The notes beneath the pieces are model-generated. The model was not told where the DNA came from, did not search any database, and saw nothing but the letters and a program-made list of their open reading frames with translations. This document shows, piece after piece, positions 1 to 10,079 of a DNA stretch of 64,000 bases (its first letter is position 1; every line of letters begins with the position of its first letter). Position numbers and translations under genes: made by a program. This DNA is from Bin87 sp965204395 (GTDB lineage Bacteria; Chloroflexota; Dehalococcoidia; Lucifugimonadales; UBA3495), in contig OZ241987.1 of the NCBI GenBank assembly GCA_965204395.1, forward strand, positions 248,001-312,000. The letters are read 5' to 3'.

Positions 1-15
1 CCACCTGATCGCAGA

Positions 16-528
16 CTACCCCACCGGCACCTCGTGCGACCACGTGAACCCCTGGTCCGGCTCGTCGATCAGCCTCCATTGCGGCAGCATGAACCCTTCT
101 TGCACCGGCTGGAACACTGCTTCCACCCGCTTGCCGATTCCAACGTTCTCTTCCTTCTCCATGTTGAATTCCGCGTCCACCAGGTTCCCGGTGATGCGCA
201 GCCCGTCGAACTCTTCGGGCTGACCGCGCTGCTCGTCCAACTCCACCAGCACGATGGCGAACGGCACCAGGTCCCGGAAGCTGGGGATCACCGTGTGCGC
301 CACCACCTGATATGAATAAATGGTGCCCTTGCCAGACACCTGCTGCCACTCCCAGTTGATCGACGTGCACCACGGGCACGCCGGCCCCGGCTCGCCGCGC
401 AGCAGTCCGCAGTCGGCGCATTTCTTGACCACCAAGCGACCCTCTCCGGCCGCCTCAAAGTAACCCTTGTATTCTGAATCGTTCTCCGGAATGCCCAGGG
501 TGATTCCCCGGTACGTGTAATTTGGCAT
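16..528 (-). CDS. Zn-ribbon / OB-fold (DUF35) thiolase partner protein
   Basis: This 170-residue protein has an N-terminal rubredoxin-like zinc ribbon, with CADC followed by CPWC, and then a beta-rich OB-fold half, the DUF35 layout. I use the ATG at 528 (MPNYTYRG) because GGAG lies 7 nt upstream; the frame extends further but without a ribosome site. Family members bind SCPx-type thiolases or acyl-CoA hydratases and help bind acyl-CoA. The thiolase gene ends 124 bp upstream on the same strand, so the two probably form one complex. The substrate cannot be read from the sequence; sterol side chains or other branched acyl-CoAs are possibilities. Confidence 0.85.
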   Translation of the reverse strand: MPNYTYRGITLGIPENDSEYKGYFEAAGEGRLVVKKCADCGLLRGEPGPACPWCTSINWEWQQVSGKGTIYSYQVVAHTVIPSFRDLVPFAIVLVELDEQRGQPEEFDGLRITGNLVDAEFNMEKEENVGIGKRVEAVFQPVQEGFMLPQWRLIDEPDQGFTWSHEVPVG

Positions 529-652
529 TGTTTGTCTCCAACCTTTCCGCTCGTCCCGAACTGCCGTAGGTCCGCTTCTGGCGGGTCGAAGGACGATTTT
601 CAACTGCGTTCACGCGCTGCCTACTTAGGCGATAACCACCGCCGTGCGGCGT

Positions 653-1882
653 CTAGTTGAGCACGTTGCCCATGATCAGGGAACTGCCGACCGCCGGCGT
701 ACCCCAACCCATGTTCATGCTGATCTTGGCGTCCTGCACCTGTCGGCAGCCACCCTCGGCATAGTCATAGGTGTGGTCACCTTCCAGCGCGCCGGGACAA
801 TAGTCGTCAACCGTCCCACGCAACTGCCGCACGTTCTCGATCACCATGTTCATGCCGTGGGTGTAACCCTCGCACAGATGACCGCCGCTCAGGTTGTTGG
901 GACGCTTGCCGCCCAGGTTGATAATCCCGCTGGTGACATAGTCCTTCCCTTCGCCCTTCTCGCACCACCCGTAGTCCTCAAACTGCAGCAGCACCGTGTA
1001 CGTGAACGCGTCGTAGCAACCCGTGATGTCAACGTCCTCGTGCTTCACGCCCGCCAACTCAAACACGCGAGGGCCCACGTAATGGCCGGCCACCCGGGTG
1101 ATCGGTCCGTGCTGATAGTGGAAGTCGCCACCGGGCTTGGTGCCGCGACCCTGCACTCCCTTGATGTAGATGGGCTTGTGCTTCAGGTCCCTGGCCCGTT
1201 CGGCGGAAGTGACAATGACGCAGGTGGCATTGTCCGTCTCCAGGCAGCAGTCCAGCAGGTGCGCCACCGGGCGGATGATCCACCGGGAGTTCATTACGTC
1301 GTCCACGGTAACCCGGTGCTTCATCAAAGCCTTGGGGTTGTTTGACGCGTGGATTGAGTGCGCCACCTTGATCGCCGCCAGGTCTTCGGACTTCACGCCG
1401 TACTCGGCCATGTGCCGTGTGAACGTGTAAGCAAACTGCTGCACCGCGCTGATCAACCCGTATGGCCGCTTCATCAGGTCCAGCCCGCCGATGGGAGCCG
1501 ATGCTCGTGCCCCCGTCCCACCAATGCGCACGTTGGAGTACCCGTTCATCGACCTGAATATGGCCACCACGTCGCACATACCGGCCTCTATCGCCCCGAT
1601 GGCCAGACCCACCAACGCCTCCGTGGACGATCCACCCCCGGAGCAGTCCATGTAGAAGTTGGGGCGAATCCCCAGGTCATACTGAATCGACGTGGACGGC
1701 GTGGAGTCTCCGCCGTGATAGCTCAGCATCCCGTCCACTTGGTCGGGCGTCAATCCAGCGTCGTTCATCGCGTTGCGTATTGCCTCGGCGCCTAGGGCAC
1801 GGGTGGTCCGCCCCGAGGCTCGGCTGTACTCGGTCTCTCCGACTCCTACGATGCAATACTTGTCTCGCGGGTTACCTGCCAT
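653..1882 (-). CDS. SCPx-type thiolase / lipid-transfer acetyl-CoA acetyltransferase
   Basis: The 409-residue protein begins with MAGNPRDK and then IVGVGETEYSR, typical of the non-decarboxylating SCPx thiolase branch. The likely nucleophile region reads DCSGGGSSTEA, and a later GGHLCEGYTHG segment matches the C-terminal active-site region. The ATG at 1882 follows a strong GGAGGG and is preferred over a start 14 codons upstream. These enzymes cleave or rearrange acyl-CoA thioesters in beta-oxidation-like pathways and usually need a DUF35 partner, which is the next gene downstream. The exact acyl substrate is unknown. Confidence 0.85.
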   Translation of the reverse strand: MAGNPRDKYCIVGVGETEYSRASGRTTRALGAEAIRNAMNDAGLTPDQVDGMLSYHGGDSTPSTSIQYDLGIRPNFYMDCSGGGSSTEALVGLAIGAIEAGMCDVVAIFRSMNGYSNVRIGGTGARASAPIGGLDLMKRPYGLISAVQQFAYTFTRHMAEYGVKSEDLAAIKVAHSIHASNNPKALMKHRVTVDDVMNSRWIIRPVAHLLDCCLETDNATCVIVTSAERARDLKHKPIYIKGVQGRGTKPGGDFHYQHGPITRVAGHYVGPRVFELAGVKHEDVDITGCYDAFTYTVLLQFEDYGWCEKGEGKDYVTSGIINLGGKRPNNLSGGHLCEGYTHGMNMVIENVRQLRGTVDDYCPGALEGDHTYDYAEGGCRQVQDAKISMNMGWGTPAVGSSLIMGNVLN

Positions 1883-2027
1883 ATCGTTCCCTCCGGTTGG
1901 CTGGTTGCGCGGTGTCCGGGCCAATCCACTCGGCGCGGCGGCGTTACGCTATCACGGCGCCAAAAAACGGGCAACGGTATCGGTTGCCGCGTCGTTTGCG
2001 ATCCTTAATCCTGCTTTCCAGTAACGC

Positions 2028-2777
2028 TCATGTTGAGCTTGCCGAACCGTTGGCGGCGAACATCCCATCATCCTCTTCCGGTTCGCCGGCGTCGGGCGCG
2101 TCGGTGATGGTGACGGATACCCCGTTATCTTCGGCCAATTGTCGGTAAGCGTTTGATATCGAATATCCGGCCACGACGGCCCGGGTTGGCAGGCCGGTCA
2201 GTCTAGCAAGCAAATCGGCACGGTCTGCGGCTCGCATGATGTCACGCTCACCGATACCGGACGACACCTCCACGGCCAACCGGCATTCTTCCCGGGTATT
2301 TCGGTCAAGTCCGCGTACCACTACGTCCAGAGCCATCAGGGCCCGGCGGTCGCTCTCGGTGAGGAGGCCGGTGTCGATGGCGTCGTCGATCTCATCGGCC
2401 AACGCCGATTTATCGATTACCCGGATGCGCCGGAGCAGGTGTCCGAAATGGCCGGCGGCGATGTCGCGGAACCTGCGCTCAGCTTCGTCGCCAAGCAGAC
2501 GGTTCAGTTGCCTCTCGTGGCGTTCCAGCCAGTGTTCGTGACGCTGCGATATTTGAGCGACAGCCTTGACCTGCTCGGTGAGCGCATCCATTCGCTCGGT
2601 CATTGCTCGTATTTCTTCGGTCAGCGCGTCAAAACGTCCGGATTGCGCCCGCACCTCCGCCGGGAGCCGACGAAACTCCTCGCCCAATATCTGCTGCCGC
2701 AATCGCTCCCGGTATTCCGGGTTGCGTTCCAACAGAGCCATCAGATCGTCGAAGGTGTTGATTTCCTCAGTAGCCAT
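2028..2777 (-). CDS. Coiled-coil protein with PD-(D/E)XK-like core, function unknown
   Basis: This 249-residue protein has heptad-rich helices at about residues 40-95 (LTEEIRAMTERMDALTEQV and following). A C-terminal alpha/beta part contains ALDVVVRG and, 19 residues later, LAVEVS. The spaced D151 and E170-x-S resemble the metal-binding core of PD-(D/E)XK nuclease-fold families such as DUF3782-type proteins, which are often multi-copy in Chloroflexota and Cyanobacteria. The tail is acidic and disordered. No partner gene suggests a role. The nuclease-fold assignment is inference; nuclease activity should not be assumed. Confidence 0.6.
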   Translation of the reverse strand: MATEEINTFDDLMALLERNPEYRERLRQQILGEEFRRLPAEVRAQSGRFDALTEEIRAMTERMDALTEQVKAVAQISQRHEHWLERHERQLNRLLGDEAERRFRDIAAGHFGHLLRRIRVIDKSALADEIDDAIDTGLLTESDRRALMALDVVVRGLDRNTREECRLAVEVSSGIGERDIMRAADRADLLARLTGLPTRAVVAGYSISNAYRQLAEDNGVSVTITDAPDAGEPEEDDGMFAANGSASST

Positions 2778-2813
2778 GTTGTTTCTGCCATCACTGGATT
2801 CCCGAGGGGTCGA

Positions 2814-3830
<1,017 letters not shown>

Positions 3831-3880
3831 GGTCCAGAATCCTCTCGAATAATCCAACTAAATTTCAATGCGTTACTGCG

Positions 3881-4078
3881 TTACAAAGATAACTTGAAAG
3901 CTACCGATAGCAAAATGCCGGCAACCCCGAGCCAGAACCAGGAGATAGTTCGATACAAAACCCTCAGGAAAAACCGGGACGTTCTGGTGGGGTCCGTCCG
4001 TTCTGCCAATTCGTGAAACGCCGCGCCCGCAAACCCAATTCCTACCACGAAAACCGCATACAGCAGCGCCACGCTCAC
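3881..4078 (-). CDS. Small two-helix membrane protein
   Basis: A 65-residue protein starting with GTG at 4078, whose codon overlaps the stop of the preceding small gene (GTGA, 4-bp overlap). It reads VSVALLYAVFVVGIG and so on, with two predicted membrane helices (about residues 3-20 and 45-63) separated by a charged loop (ELAERTDPTRTSRFFLR). A start further upstream (MATLAKGK, 4108) is possible but would overlap the other gene more. No family is recognised. Overlapping its neighbour suggests translational coupling and possibly a complex of the two small proteins. Confidence 0.55.
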   Translation of the reverse strand: MSVALLYAVFVVGIGFAGAAFHELAERTDPTRTSRFFLRVLYRTISWFWLGVAGILLSVAFKLSL

Positions 4079-4242
4079 GTGGGACTTCCCTTTCGCCAAT
4101 GTAGCCATGTTGCGATCAGGGCAGCGGCAACACCGGCCAGTATTATCGCCCCGATCGGCACCAGCCAGTTGTACTGGTACTCGCAGGCCGCGACGGTATA
4201 GGGCGGCGTGGTGCAGATGTGGTTGAGGAAAAACTCTTTCAT
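4075..4242 (-). CDS. Small single-pass membrane protein
   Basis: A 55-residue protein beginning MKEFFLNHICTTPPYT, with one clear membrane helix (WLVPIGAIILAGVAAALIAT) followed by a basic end (WLHWRKGS). The ATG at 4242 is preceded by GGGGAGGA, a strong ribosome site that lies inside the end of the TrpRS-like gene. Its start is only 2 nt beyond that stop codon, so it is almost certainly cotranslated with it. The N-terminal segment has two cysteines (C10, C20). It is not recognised; the gene is short and easily missed. Confidence 0.55.
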   Translation of the reverse strand: MKEFFLNHICTTPPYTVAACEYQYNWLVPIGAIILAGVAAALIATWLHWRKGSPT

Positions 4243-4244
4243 GG

Positions 4245-6467
4245 TCAGTCCTCCCCATACTCAAGCCCGGTGAGCGAGTGCGCGCGGCGCACAGTCCGCT
4301 TGTCCAATCCGCCTCGAGCCTCACGATGCCGTTCAAGATATTCTAGCACTCGGTCCGCCGCCATTCCCTTGCACTCCCCACACAACAACTCCCCGGAGCG
4401 GCATCGCTTCTGCAACGCCAGGTATTCCTTCGCTTCCACAGTGGCGTCAAAAGCATGCAGGCTGGATACGCTGCAAACCCGCGGGTCGGGATTGCCGCCC
4501 AGTTCCCGCTGCTCATCCAACGTCCGCCGCCCGCCCGTGTACGCCCGCCCAACCCGTCGCCTTACATCTCCGGCCTCATCCCCATAGGTGATGCGACCCT
4601 GCGGGACCTCGTTGGTCATCACCTCCACAGCGCTGCCCGTACTCGGATCGTCGAACGTCGTCAGGTTCCGCATCATCCGCAGGTATAGCGCCGACGGTTT
4701 AGTGAACCCGAACCGCTCCGCGATGTTCCGCGCCATCCGCACGTACACGTCGCCGCCGATCCCATCGATCACCAGCGTCCGGCACGGCCCGCCCAGGTCC
4801 GCTTGTTGCACGTGAAGAATGTCAGCCAACCGCAGCAAGGGCAGGAACGTGTCGGTGACGCTGCTGCTCAGGCGCAGGCGCAACGCTGAATTCAGCACGC
4901 TCAACGGCGTCGCCTCCCCCAAGGCAAATGCCGTCTCCACGACTGCTGACCTGTCCAACTGTAGGTATGCATCGGTGCGCTCCAGATCCAACCCGGCGGC
5001 TGCAAGCGTCAGCAACCTCTCCAACATCTCGTTCCGCGCGTCCTCTCGCGAATCGCACTCATCCCGAAAACTCAACGAAACTTCCGCGCCCAACGACTGG
5101 AAATAAATCAGCAGGCTACCCAACGCGCCATGTCCCAAGTGCATCGGCCCGTCTATGGGCATGGCAGCGATCACCTTGCACCGGTGCCCGTCCACCAACG
5201 CCTGCATGAAAAGATCGGCGTCCCGGCTGCCCACAATCTGCCCGGTGAGAATGTATGGGTGCGCCGATCTGAACCATTGCGCAAACCTTTGCCGCTGCTC
5301 TGGATACGCCTCGTTTAGGCCCGTAACCCGAAGCTCCTTGATCAGCTCGTTCTCCCGCGCCAGCGGTTGATCGCCCGTCCGCACCACCAGCGAAGGTATG
5401 GCGATATCCGCCTCCTCCGTCCGCGTCTCGGGAGATTCAGCGTCCAATATCTGCCCATGCAGCCGACTGAGCCGTTGCGCGATGTCATTGAGCGTCCGCT
5501 CCTGAGCCTCCCGCGCGTTGGACAGCAGCAGCCGAGCGATGTCTTCCGCCGTCTCCGCTGACAGTCCCAACTGCCTTGCTTTCCGTCGCGCCCCTACGAA
5601 CAGGTTCTCCTCCACCGCCGGCTTGTGGATCGTATCGCTCTCCAGGTACTTCTCGGCGGCCACGTTCCGCGACGCCTCGACCCGATCGTGCGTCAGCTCA
5701 AGGATCCGCTCGTGGCTGCCGGCGATGATCGCCCGCTGCCTTCCCCGGTACTCCGCGTAAGGCAGTCCACCAGCCGGCATCTCCGACCTCACCAGCGCCG
5801 GATCCTCACCCTCCAGCAACCGCTCCACGCCGAGCCGGATTTCCTCCACCTCCGCAAGCCGTCGCCAGTCTACCGGCACCAGCGTGGCATCCTGATCATC
5901 CAGCCACGCTGTCAGCAACGGCATCCGCGTGTCGTACATCTCCACCGCCGCCGGAATCGACAGCCGATCCCGCAGCCCCAGCGCCGGCGCCAGGCATTCC
6001 CGCCGATATGCGGATAGGTAACTCTCCCGCTGACGGCCCGCTGCTGGCACATCCTCCAGGTGGTCCGCGTGCCGTTCAACGCTCAACAGATCCAGTTGCG
6101 CGGCATGCCAGAGCAGCCTCCCATTCGTTCCGCCTGCACTGCCGCCCCAGCCTCCCAAGATAGCTCCCGATACGGCGACCACGAAATACTCCTCGGCGCC
6201 CGCCCCCATGAGCCACGCAGACGCAACGGCAACCGACGTCTCCACCCTGTTGGTGTCATCCCAACGTCCGGCCAAGTGAAACAACGCCGCCGCATTGACC
6301 ACCACCGGGTCCGCGTCGTCAGCGCCCTCTGTGAGCAACTCCGCCGCCGTCGCCGCGATCCTGCGCGCCGCCGGCAACCCGTGGGCATCCGGATGCCCGG
6401 TGTAGATCCCCGGCAGCGAAGCGGCCAACCGGTGGGCGTCGGGCGTGTACTGCGGTGCGGTTGTCAT
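4245..6467 (-). CDS. HD-like / chorismate-mutase-like / archaeal-type TrpRS-like fusion protein
   Basis: This 740-residue protein joins three parts. Residues 55-160 resemble a degenerate HD phosphohydrolase fold (FHLAGRWDD where FHD is expected). Residues 244-326 align without gaps to E. coli AroQ chorismate mutase, keeping the equivalents of R11 (R245), R28 (R262), K39 (K273), E52 (E286) and Q88 (Q322); R51 is V285. Residues 430-720 match archaeal/eukaryotic-type TrpRS: MHLGH (442-446), TGG (644-646) and GELLCGECK (692-700). KMSKS is absent, with TFDDPSTGS at that place. The cell has its own trpS three genes downstream, so this is likely a tryptophan, chorismate or tRNA sensor or a modifying enzyme rather than a synthetase. 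Function is unknown. Confidence 0.8.
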   Translation of the reverse strand: MTTAPQYTPDAHRLAASLPGIYTGHPDAHGLPAARRIAATAAELLTEGADDADPVVVNAAALFHLAGRWDDTNRVETSVAVASAWLMGAGAEEYFVVAVSGAILGGWGGSAGGTNGRLLWHAAQLDLLSVERHADHLEDVPAAGRQRESYLSAYRRECLAPALGLRDRLSIPAAVEMYDTRMPLLTAWLDDQDATLVPVDWRRLAEVEEIRLGVERLLEGEDPALVRSEMPAGGLPYAEYRGRQRAIIAGSHERILELTHDRVEASRNVAAEKYLESDTIHKPAVEENLFVGARRKARQLGLSAETAEDIARLLLSNAREAQERTLNDIAQRLSRLHGQILDAESPETRTEEADIAIPSLVVRTGDQPLARENELIKELRVTGLNEAYPEQRQRFAQWFRSAHPYILTGQIVGSRDADLFMQALVDGHRCKVIAAMPIDGPMHLGHGALGSLLIYFQSLGAEVSLSFRDECDSREDARNEMLERLLTLAAAGLDLERTDAYLQLDRSAVVETAFALGEATPLSVLNSALRLRLSSSVTDTFLPLLRLADILHVQQADLGGPCRTLVIDGIGGDVYVRMARNIAERFGFTKPSALYLRMMRNLTTFDDPSTGSAVEVMTNEVPQGRITYGDEAGDVRRRVGRAYTGGRRTLDEQRELGGNPDPRVCSVSSLHAFDATVEAKEYLALQKRCRSGELLCGECKGMAADRVLEYLERHREARGGLDKRTVRRAHSLTGLEYGED

Positions 6468-6503
6468 TGCCGGACATCACGGGCAATCGTCTCGGATTAC
6501 CAC

Positions 6504-6512
6504 ATGATACCA
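6504..6512 (-). promoter_or_regulatory. Extended -10 promoter for the TrpRS-like operon
   Basis: On the minus strand the sequence reads TGGTATCAT, an extended -10 element (TGn plus TATCAT) about 36 nt before the ATG at 6467. No good -35 hexamer is seen, as is common with extended -10 promoters. It lies between the alpha/beta hydrolase gene and the fusion gene, so the operon may have its own start site. Predicted by eye only. Confidence 0.4.
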
Positions 6513-6548
6513 GCAATGTTGGCAGTGGAACGATGCCCGCCGTGCGCG

Positions 6549-7229
6549 TCAGGAGTTCAACCGTTCCAGGAACCGCGCAATCGCCGCGTTGCACGCCTCA
6601 GGTTGTTCCAGCGTCACGAAATGGCCGGAGCTCGGAACCACCACAACCTCCGCATCCTGCAACTCCCTGCCTAGGTACTCGGCGTACCTCACCGGCGTCA
6701 TCACGTCGTCGGCTCCCACTATCACCAGCGACGGCAACGAGATCTCCTTAACACGCTCCATCACGTCAAACTTGTCGCAGCACGACAGGTCGTTGTGCTC
6801 CACCATCGGACCCGACTGCAACGCCCGCTCCGCCAACTGTGGGGCCAACTCTTTGTTGATCGCCTCGTAATACCCGTGAGTTTCCGAGCGCCATTGGGCA
6901 TCGTCCAGGCACCGGTTCAGGTAGTCGGGATGCACTCGCAGACGCGCCCCCGTTCCGATCAGCACCAGCCCGCCCAGGTCCTCGGGGAACCGCAGCGCGT
7001 AGTCCAGCGCAATCGCACCGCCCATCGAGTGCCCGAACAGCACGAACGGCGGGTATCCTCGACCCGTCGCATACTCCCGCAGCCAGTCCGCGTACCCGCC
7101 GATGCTGTCCCTTGGCTCGCCGTCGGGATGCCCCGGCAGGTTCACCGCGTCGGCATCGGCGAACGCCTCCCTTTGATAGTGATAGGTCAACTCATTCTGG
7201 CCCGAGCCATGCACCATGACTAACTGCAT
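6549..7229 (-). CDS. Alpha/beta hydrolase
   Basis: The 226-residue protein starts with MQLVMVHGSGQNELTY, carrying the oxyanion HGSG motif. It has the nucleophile elbow GHSMGG (Ser about residue 88), a GADDVMTP acid-loop segment and a C-terminal GHFVTLEQP with the catalytic His, giving a complete Ser-Asp-His triad. There is no signal peptide, so it is cytosolic. The fold covers esterases, C-C hydrolases and haloperoxidase-like enzymes; substrate is not deducible. It stands alone between gyrA and the TrpRS-like operon, with an 81-bp gap to the latter. Confidence 0.85.
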   Translation of the reverse strand: MQLVMVHGSGQNELTYHYQREAFADADAVNLPGHPDGEPRDSIGGYADWLREYATGRGYPPFVLFGHSMGGAIALDYALRFPEDLGGLVLIGTGARLRVHPDYLNRCLDDAQWRSETHGYYEAINKELAPQLAERALQSGPMVEHNDLSCCDKFDVMERVKEISLPSLVIVGADDVMTPVRYAEYLGRELQDAEVVVVPSSGHFVTLEQPEACNAAIARFLERLNS

Positions 7230-7313
7230 GGAATTTAACCCTCAATACTCTGGGTGAGATAACACACGAAGGGGCGCGGTTCAGCGTCCCTCCACTGATT
7301 GTTTGTTTACCAA

Positions 7314-10079
7314 CTACAGGAGCGGCGCCTGCCCATTCGTGGGAGTTTCGGGCTCGTCACCATCGTCATCGTCATCCTCATCTGAATCGACAGGCAACTC
7401 AGCCTCATCCACGCCGTCGGGCATGTCGGCCTCATCCAATTCCGATTCTTCTTCATCGTATTGGCTATCGGCCACCGCCGCCACGGCTTCAGCCTCCGCC
7501 AGCGCGGAACCCGCGGGCTCCGTGCCATTCTGCCGCGTCGGGTCATCCTGGCTGTAGTCGTTGGCACGGAAGCAGTAGATGGACACCACGCTGTCATCCC
7601 CGCTGCGCTCCCGCCAGATGATCACGCCCTTGGTCTGGCGCGTGTTCACCACCTTGACTTCAGACAAGTCTATGCGTACCACCTGCCCTTGAGCAGAGAT
7701 TATGAAGACTTCGTGGCCTTCCTCCTCGTTCATCTCCGCGGACGTAACCACTTTCGCATCCACCACCGGACCGGTCGGTTTGTCGCCTTGGTCCACGGCA
7801 AAAGTCTTGACGCCCATGCCGCCCCGGTTGGTCTCACGGTACACTGCCTCGCCCTTACTGTTGTAAAGCGGCGTGGCCTTGCCGTAGCCCTTTTCGCTCA
7901 CCACCAGCAGGTACTCGTCTTCCGGGTCGTTCACCACGTCCATCGCCACCACCCGATCCCTACCGTGAAACTCGTCCTTGAACTTCATGCCAATGACGCC
8001 GGCGGCGTTCCGGTTCCGCTCGGGAATGCTGCTGACGGGACACAGCAGGGCCTGCCCCTGCTCGGTCACCAGTATGATCGACGCGTCGCTCGCCACGGGC
8101 CGGACTGCGATCATCTCGTCGCCGTCCTGTATCTTCATCGCGATCAGCCCGGACTTCCGCAGGTTCTTCAACTGCCCTGGACGTAGCGCGTTCACCCGCC
8201 CCTGCCGCGTCGCAAATATGTAAAGGCTGTTGTACTCGTCGCGGCTCGCCGGCAGCATCGTTTGCACCTGCTCGCCGGGCTGCAGCGGTATCAGGTTTAC
8301 CAGCAAAGTCCCCCTGGCCGTTCGCCCGGTGTCGTTCGGCGTCTCGTACACGTTCAACGGATACACCCGGCCCTTGTTGGTGAAGAACAGCAGTTGGTCG
8401 TGGGTATTCACCACCGCGATCTGCATCACCGCGTCGTCATCACGGTTGTTCGCTCCACGCACTCCCTTGCCGCCGCGCCGCTGGTTGCGGTACGTATTGA
8501 TCGGCACCCGCTTGATGTAGCCTCTCTGGCTCAGCGTCACCACCACGTCCTCTTGCACGATAAACTGCTCGATGGACTGTTCCTGCAGCTCCTCGGCAAT
8601 GATCACGGTGCGCCTTTCATTGGCGTGCTTGCGCTTCACCTCGCGGGTTTCCTTCTTGATTTCATTGCGGATTTTCTGCGGGTTCTGCAGCAAATCCTCC
8701 AGTTGTGCGATCGTCGCCAGCAGGTCGTTGTACTCCTCGTCCAGTTTCTGCCGTTCCAGCGCGGCGAGACGCCGAAGCTGCATATCCAGGATGGCCTGCG
8801 CCTGAACCTCGGTCAGGTCAAACGCCTGCACCAGGTTGTTCCTCGCCGTTTCCACATCCTCGCTGTTGCGGATGGTTTCGATGATCGCGTCAATTGCGTC
8901 GAGCGCCTTTAGCAAACCCTCCACAATGTGTGCGCGGTCCCGCGCCCGTCCCAGTTGATACTCCGTTCTGCGCCGGATTACCTCTTCCCGGTGCAGGATG
9001 AAGTTCCGGATCAGGTCCTTGAGCGACAATTCCTGCGGCTGCCCCTCCACCAACGCCAGCATGATGGCGTTGAATGACGACCGGAGCGCCGTGCGCTTGT
9101 ACAGGTTGTTCAGGATCACCGTCGCCTGGGCATTTCGAGAAAGCTCGATCACCACCCGAATGCCGCGTCGGTCCGATTCGTCGCGTATGTCGGAGATGCC
9201 CACCAGGGTCTTATCCCTGACCAGACCAGCAATTTTCTCAACCAGCGTCGCCTTGTTTACCTGGAACGGCAACTCGCTGACTATGATGCGCTGTCGGTTG
9301 TTCCGCATCTCCTCAATCTCGGTCACCGCCTCCATCACCACGCGACCGCGCCCGGTGGCGTACATGTCCCGAATCCCGGACACGCCCCGGATTCGTGCCG
9401 AGGTGGGGAAGTCCGGCCCCGGCACAATCGCCATCAGTTGATCCACGTCGCAGTTCGGATGGTCAATCACATGGCACACCGCCTCGCAGATCTCACCCAG
9501 GTTATGCGGCGGCATGTTGGTCGCCATCCCCACCGCGATACCCGACGAACCGTTGACTAGCAGGTTGGGCATCCGCGACGGCAGAACCTGAGGCTCCTTG
9601 ATGGAGTCGTCGAAGTTGTCCGAGAAATCCACCGTCTGCTGGTCGATGTCCGCCAGCATTTCATCCGCGATTGCGGTCAGCCTCGCCTCGGTATAGCGCA
9701 TGGCCGCCGGAGGGTCCCCGTCAATGCTGCCAAAGTTGCCCTGCCCGTCGATCAGCGGCGTACGCATCGTGAACGGCTGCGCCATCCGCACCAGCGCGTC
9801 ATACACCGACCCGTCCCCGTGAGGGTGGAACTTGCCCAACACCTCGCCCACGATCCGCGCGCTCTTGCGATACTGGCTTCCCGGGCGGATCCCCATGTCG
9901 TGCATGGCATACAGGATGCGCCTCTGCACCGGCTTCAACCCGTCCCGCACGTCCGGCAACGCCCGGGACACAATGACCGACATGGCGTACGAGAGATACG
10001 ATTCACGCATCTCGTCCTGAATGGGACGCGGACTGAAATCGCCTCCGGTCTGCGGTGGGGGTGGCGGTGCTGTGGTCAT
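7314..10079 (-). CDS. gyrA: DNA gyrase subunit A
   Basis: GyrA cuts and rejoins DNA in the A2B2 gyrase that introduces negative supercoils. The 921-residue protein has the catalytic tyrosine in AAMRYTEAR (Y129), the quinolone region HPHGDGSVYD, and the GyrA box QRRGGKG that marks gyrase rather than ParC. The position equal to E. coli S83 is Gly (G90); the D87 equivalent is Asp (D94). The C-terminal beta-pinwheel is followed by an unusually long acidic tail of roughly 60 residues rich in Asp/Glu. Its ATG overlaps the stop of the upstream amidotransferase-like gene by 4 bp. gyrB is not in the window. Confidence 0.97.
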   Translation of the reverse strand: MTTAPPPPPQTGGDFSPRPIQDEMRESYLSYAMSVIVSRALPDVRDGLKPVQRRILYAMHDMGIRPGSQYRKSARIVGEVLGKFHPHGDGSVYDALVRMAQPFTMRTPLIDGQGNFGSIDGDPPAAMRYTEARLTAIADEMLADIDQQTVDFSDNFDDSIKEPQVLPSRMPNLLVNGSSGIAVGMATNMPPHNLGEICEAVCHVIDHPNCDVDQLMAIVPGPDFPTSARIRGVSGIRDMYATGRGRVVMEAVTEIEEMRNNRQRIIVSELPFQVNKATLVEKIAGLVRDKTLVGISDIRDESDRRGIRVVIELSRNAQATVILNNLYKRTALRSSFNAIMLALVEGQPQELSLKDLIRNFILHREEVIRRRTEYQLGRARDRAHIVEGLLKALDAIDAIIETIRNSEDVETARNNLVQAFDLTEVQAQAILDMQLRRLAALERQKLDEEYNDLLATIAQLEDLLQNPQKIRNEIKKETREVKRKHANERRTVIIAEELQEQSIEQFIVQEDVVVTLSQRGYIKRVPINTYRNQRRGGKGVRGANNRDDDAVMQIAVVNTHDQLLFFTNKGRVYPLNVYETPNDTGRTARGTLLVNLIPLQPGEQVQTMLPASRDEYNSLYIFATRQGRVNALRPGQLKNLRKSGLIAMKIQDGDEMIAVRPVASDASIILVTEQGQALLCPVSSIPERNRNAAGVIGMKFKDEFHGRDRVVAMDVVNDPEDEYLLVVSEKGYGKATPLYNSKGEAVYRETNRGGMGVKTFAVDQGDKPTGPVVDAKVVTSAEMNEEEGHEVFIISAQGQVVRIDLSEVKVVNTRQTKGVIIWRERSGDDSVVSIYCFRANDYSQDDPTRQNGTEPAGSALAEAEAVAAVADSQYDEEESELDEADMPDGVDEAELPVDSDEDDDDDGDEPETPTNGQAPLL

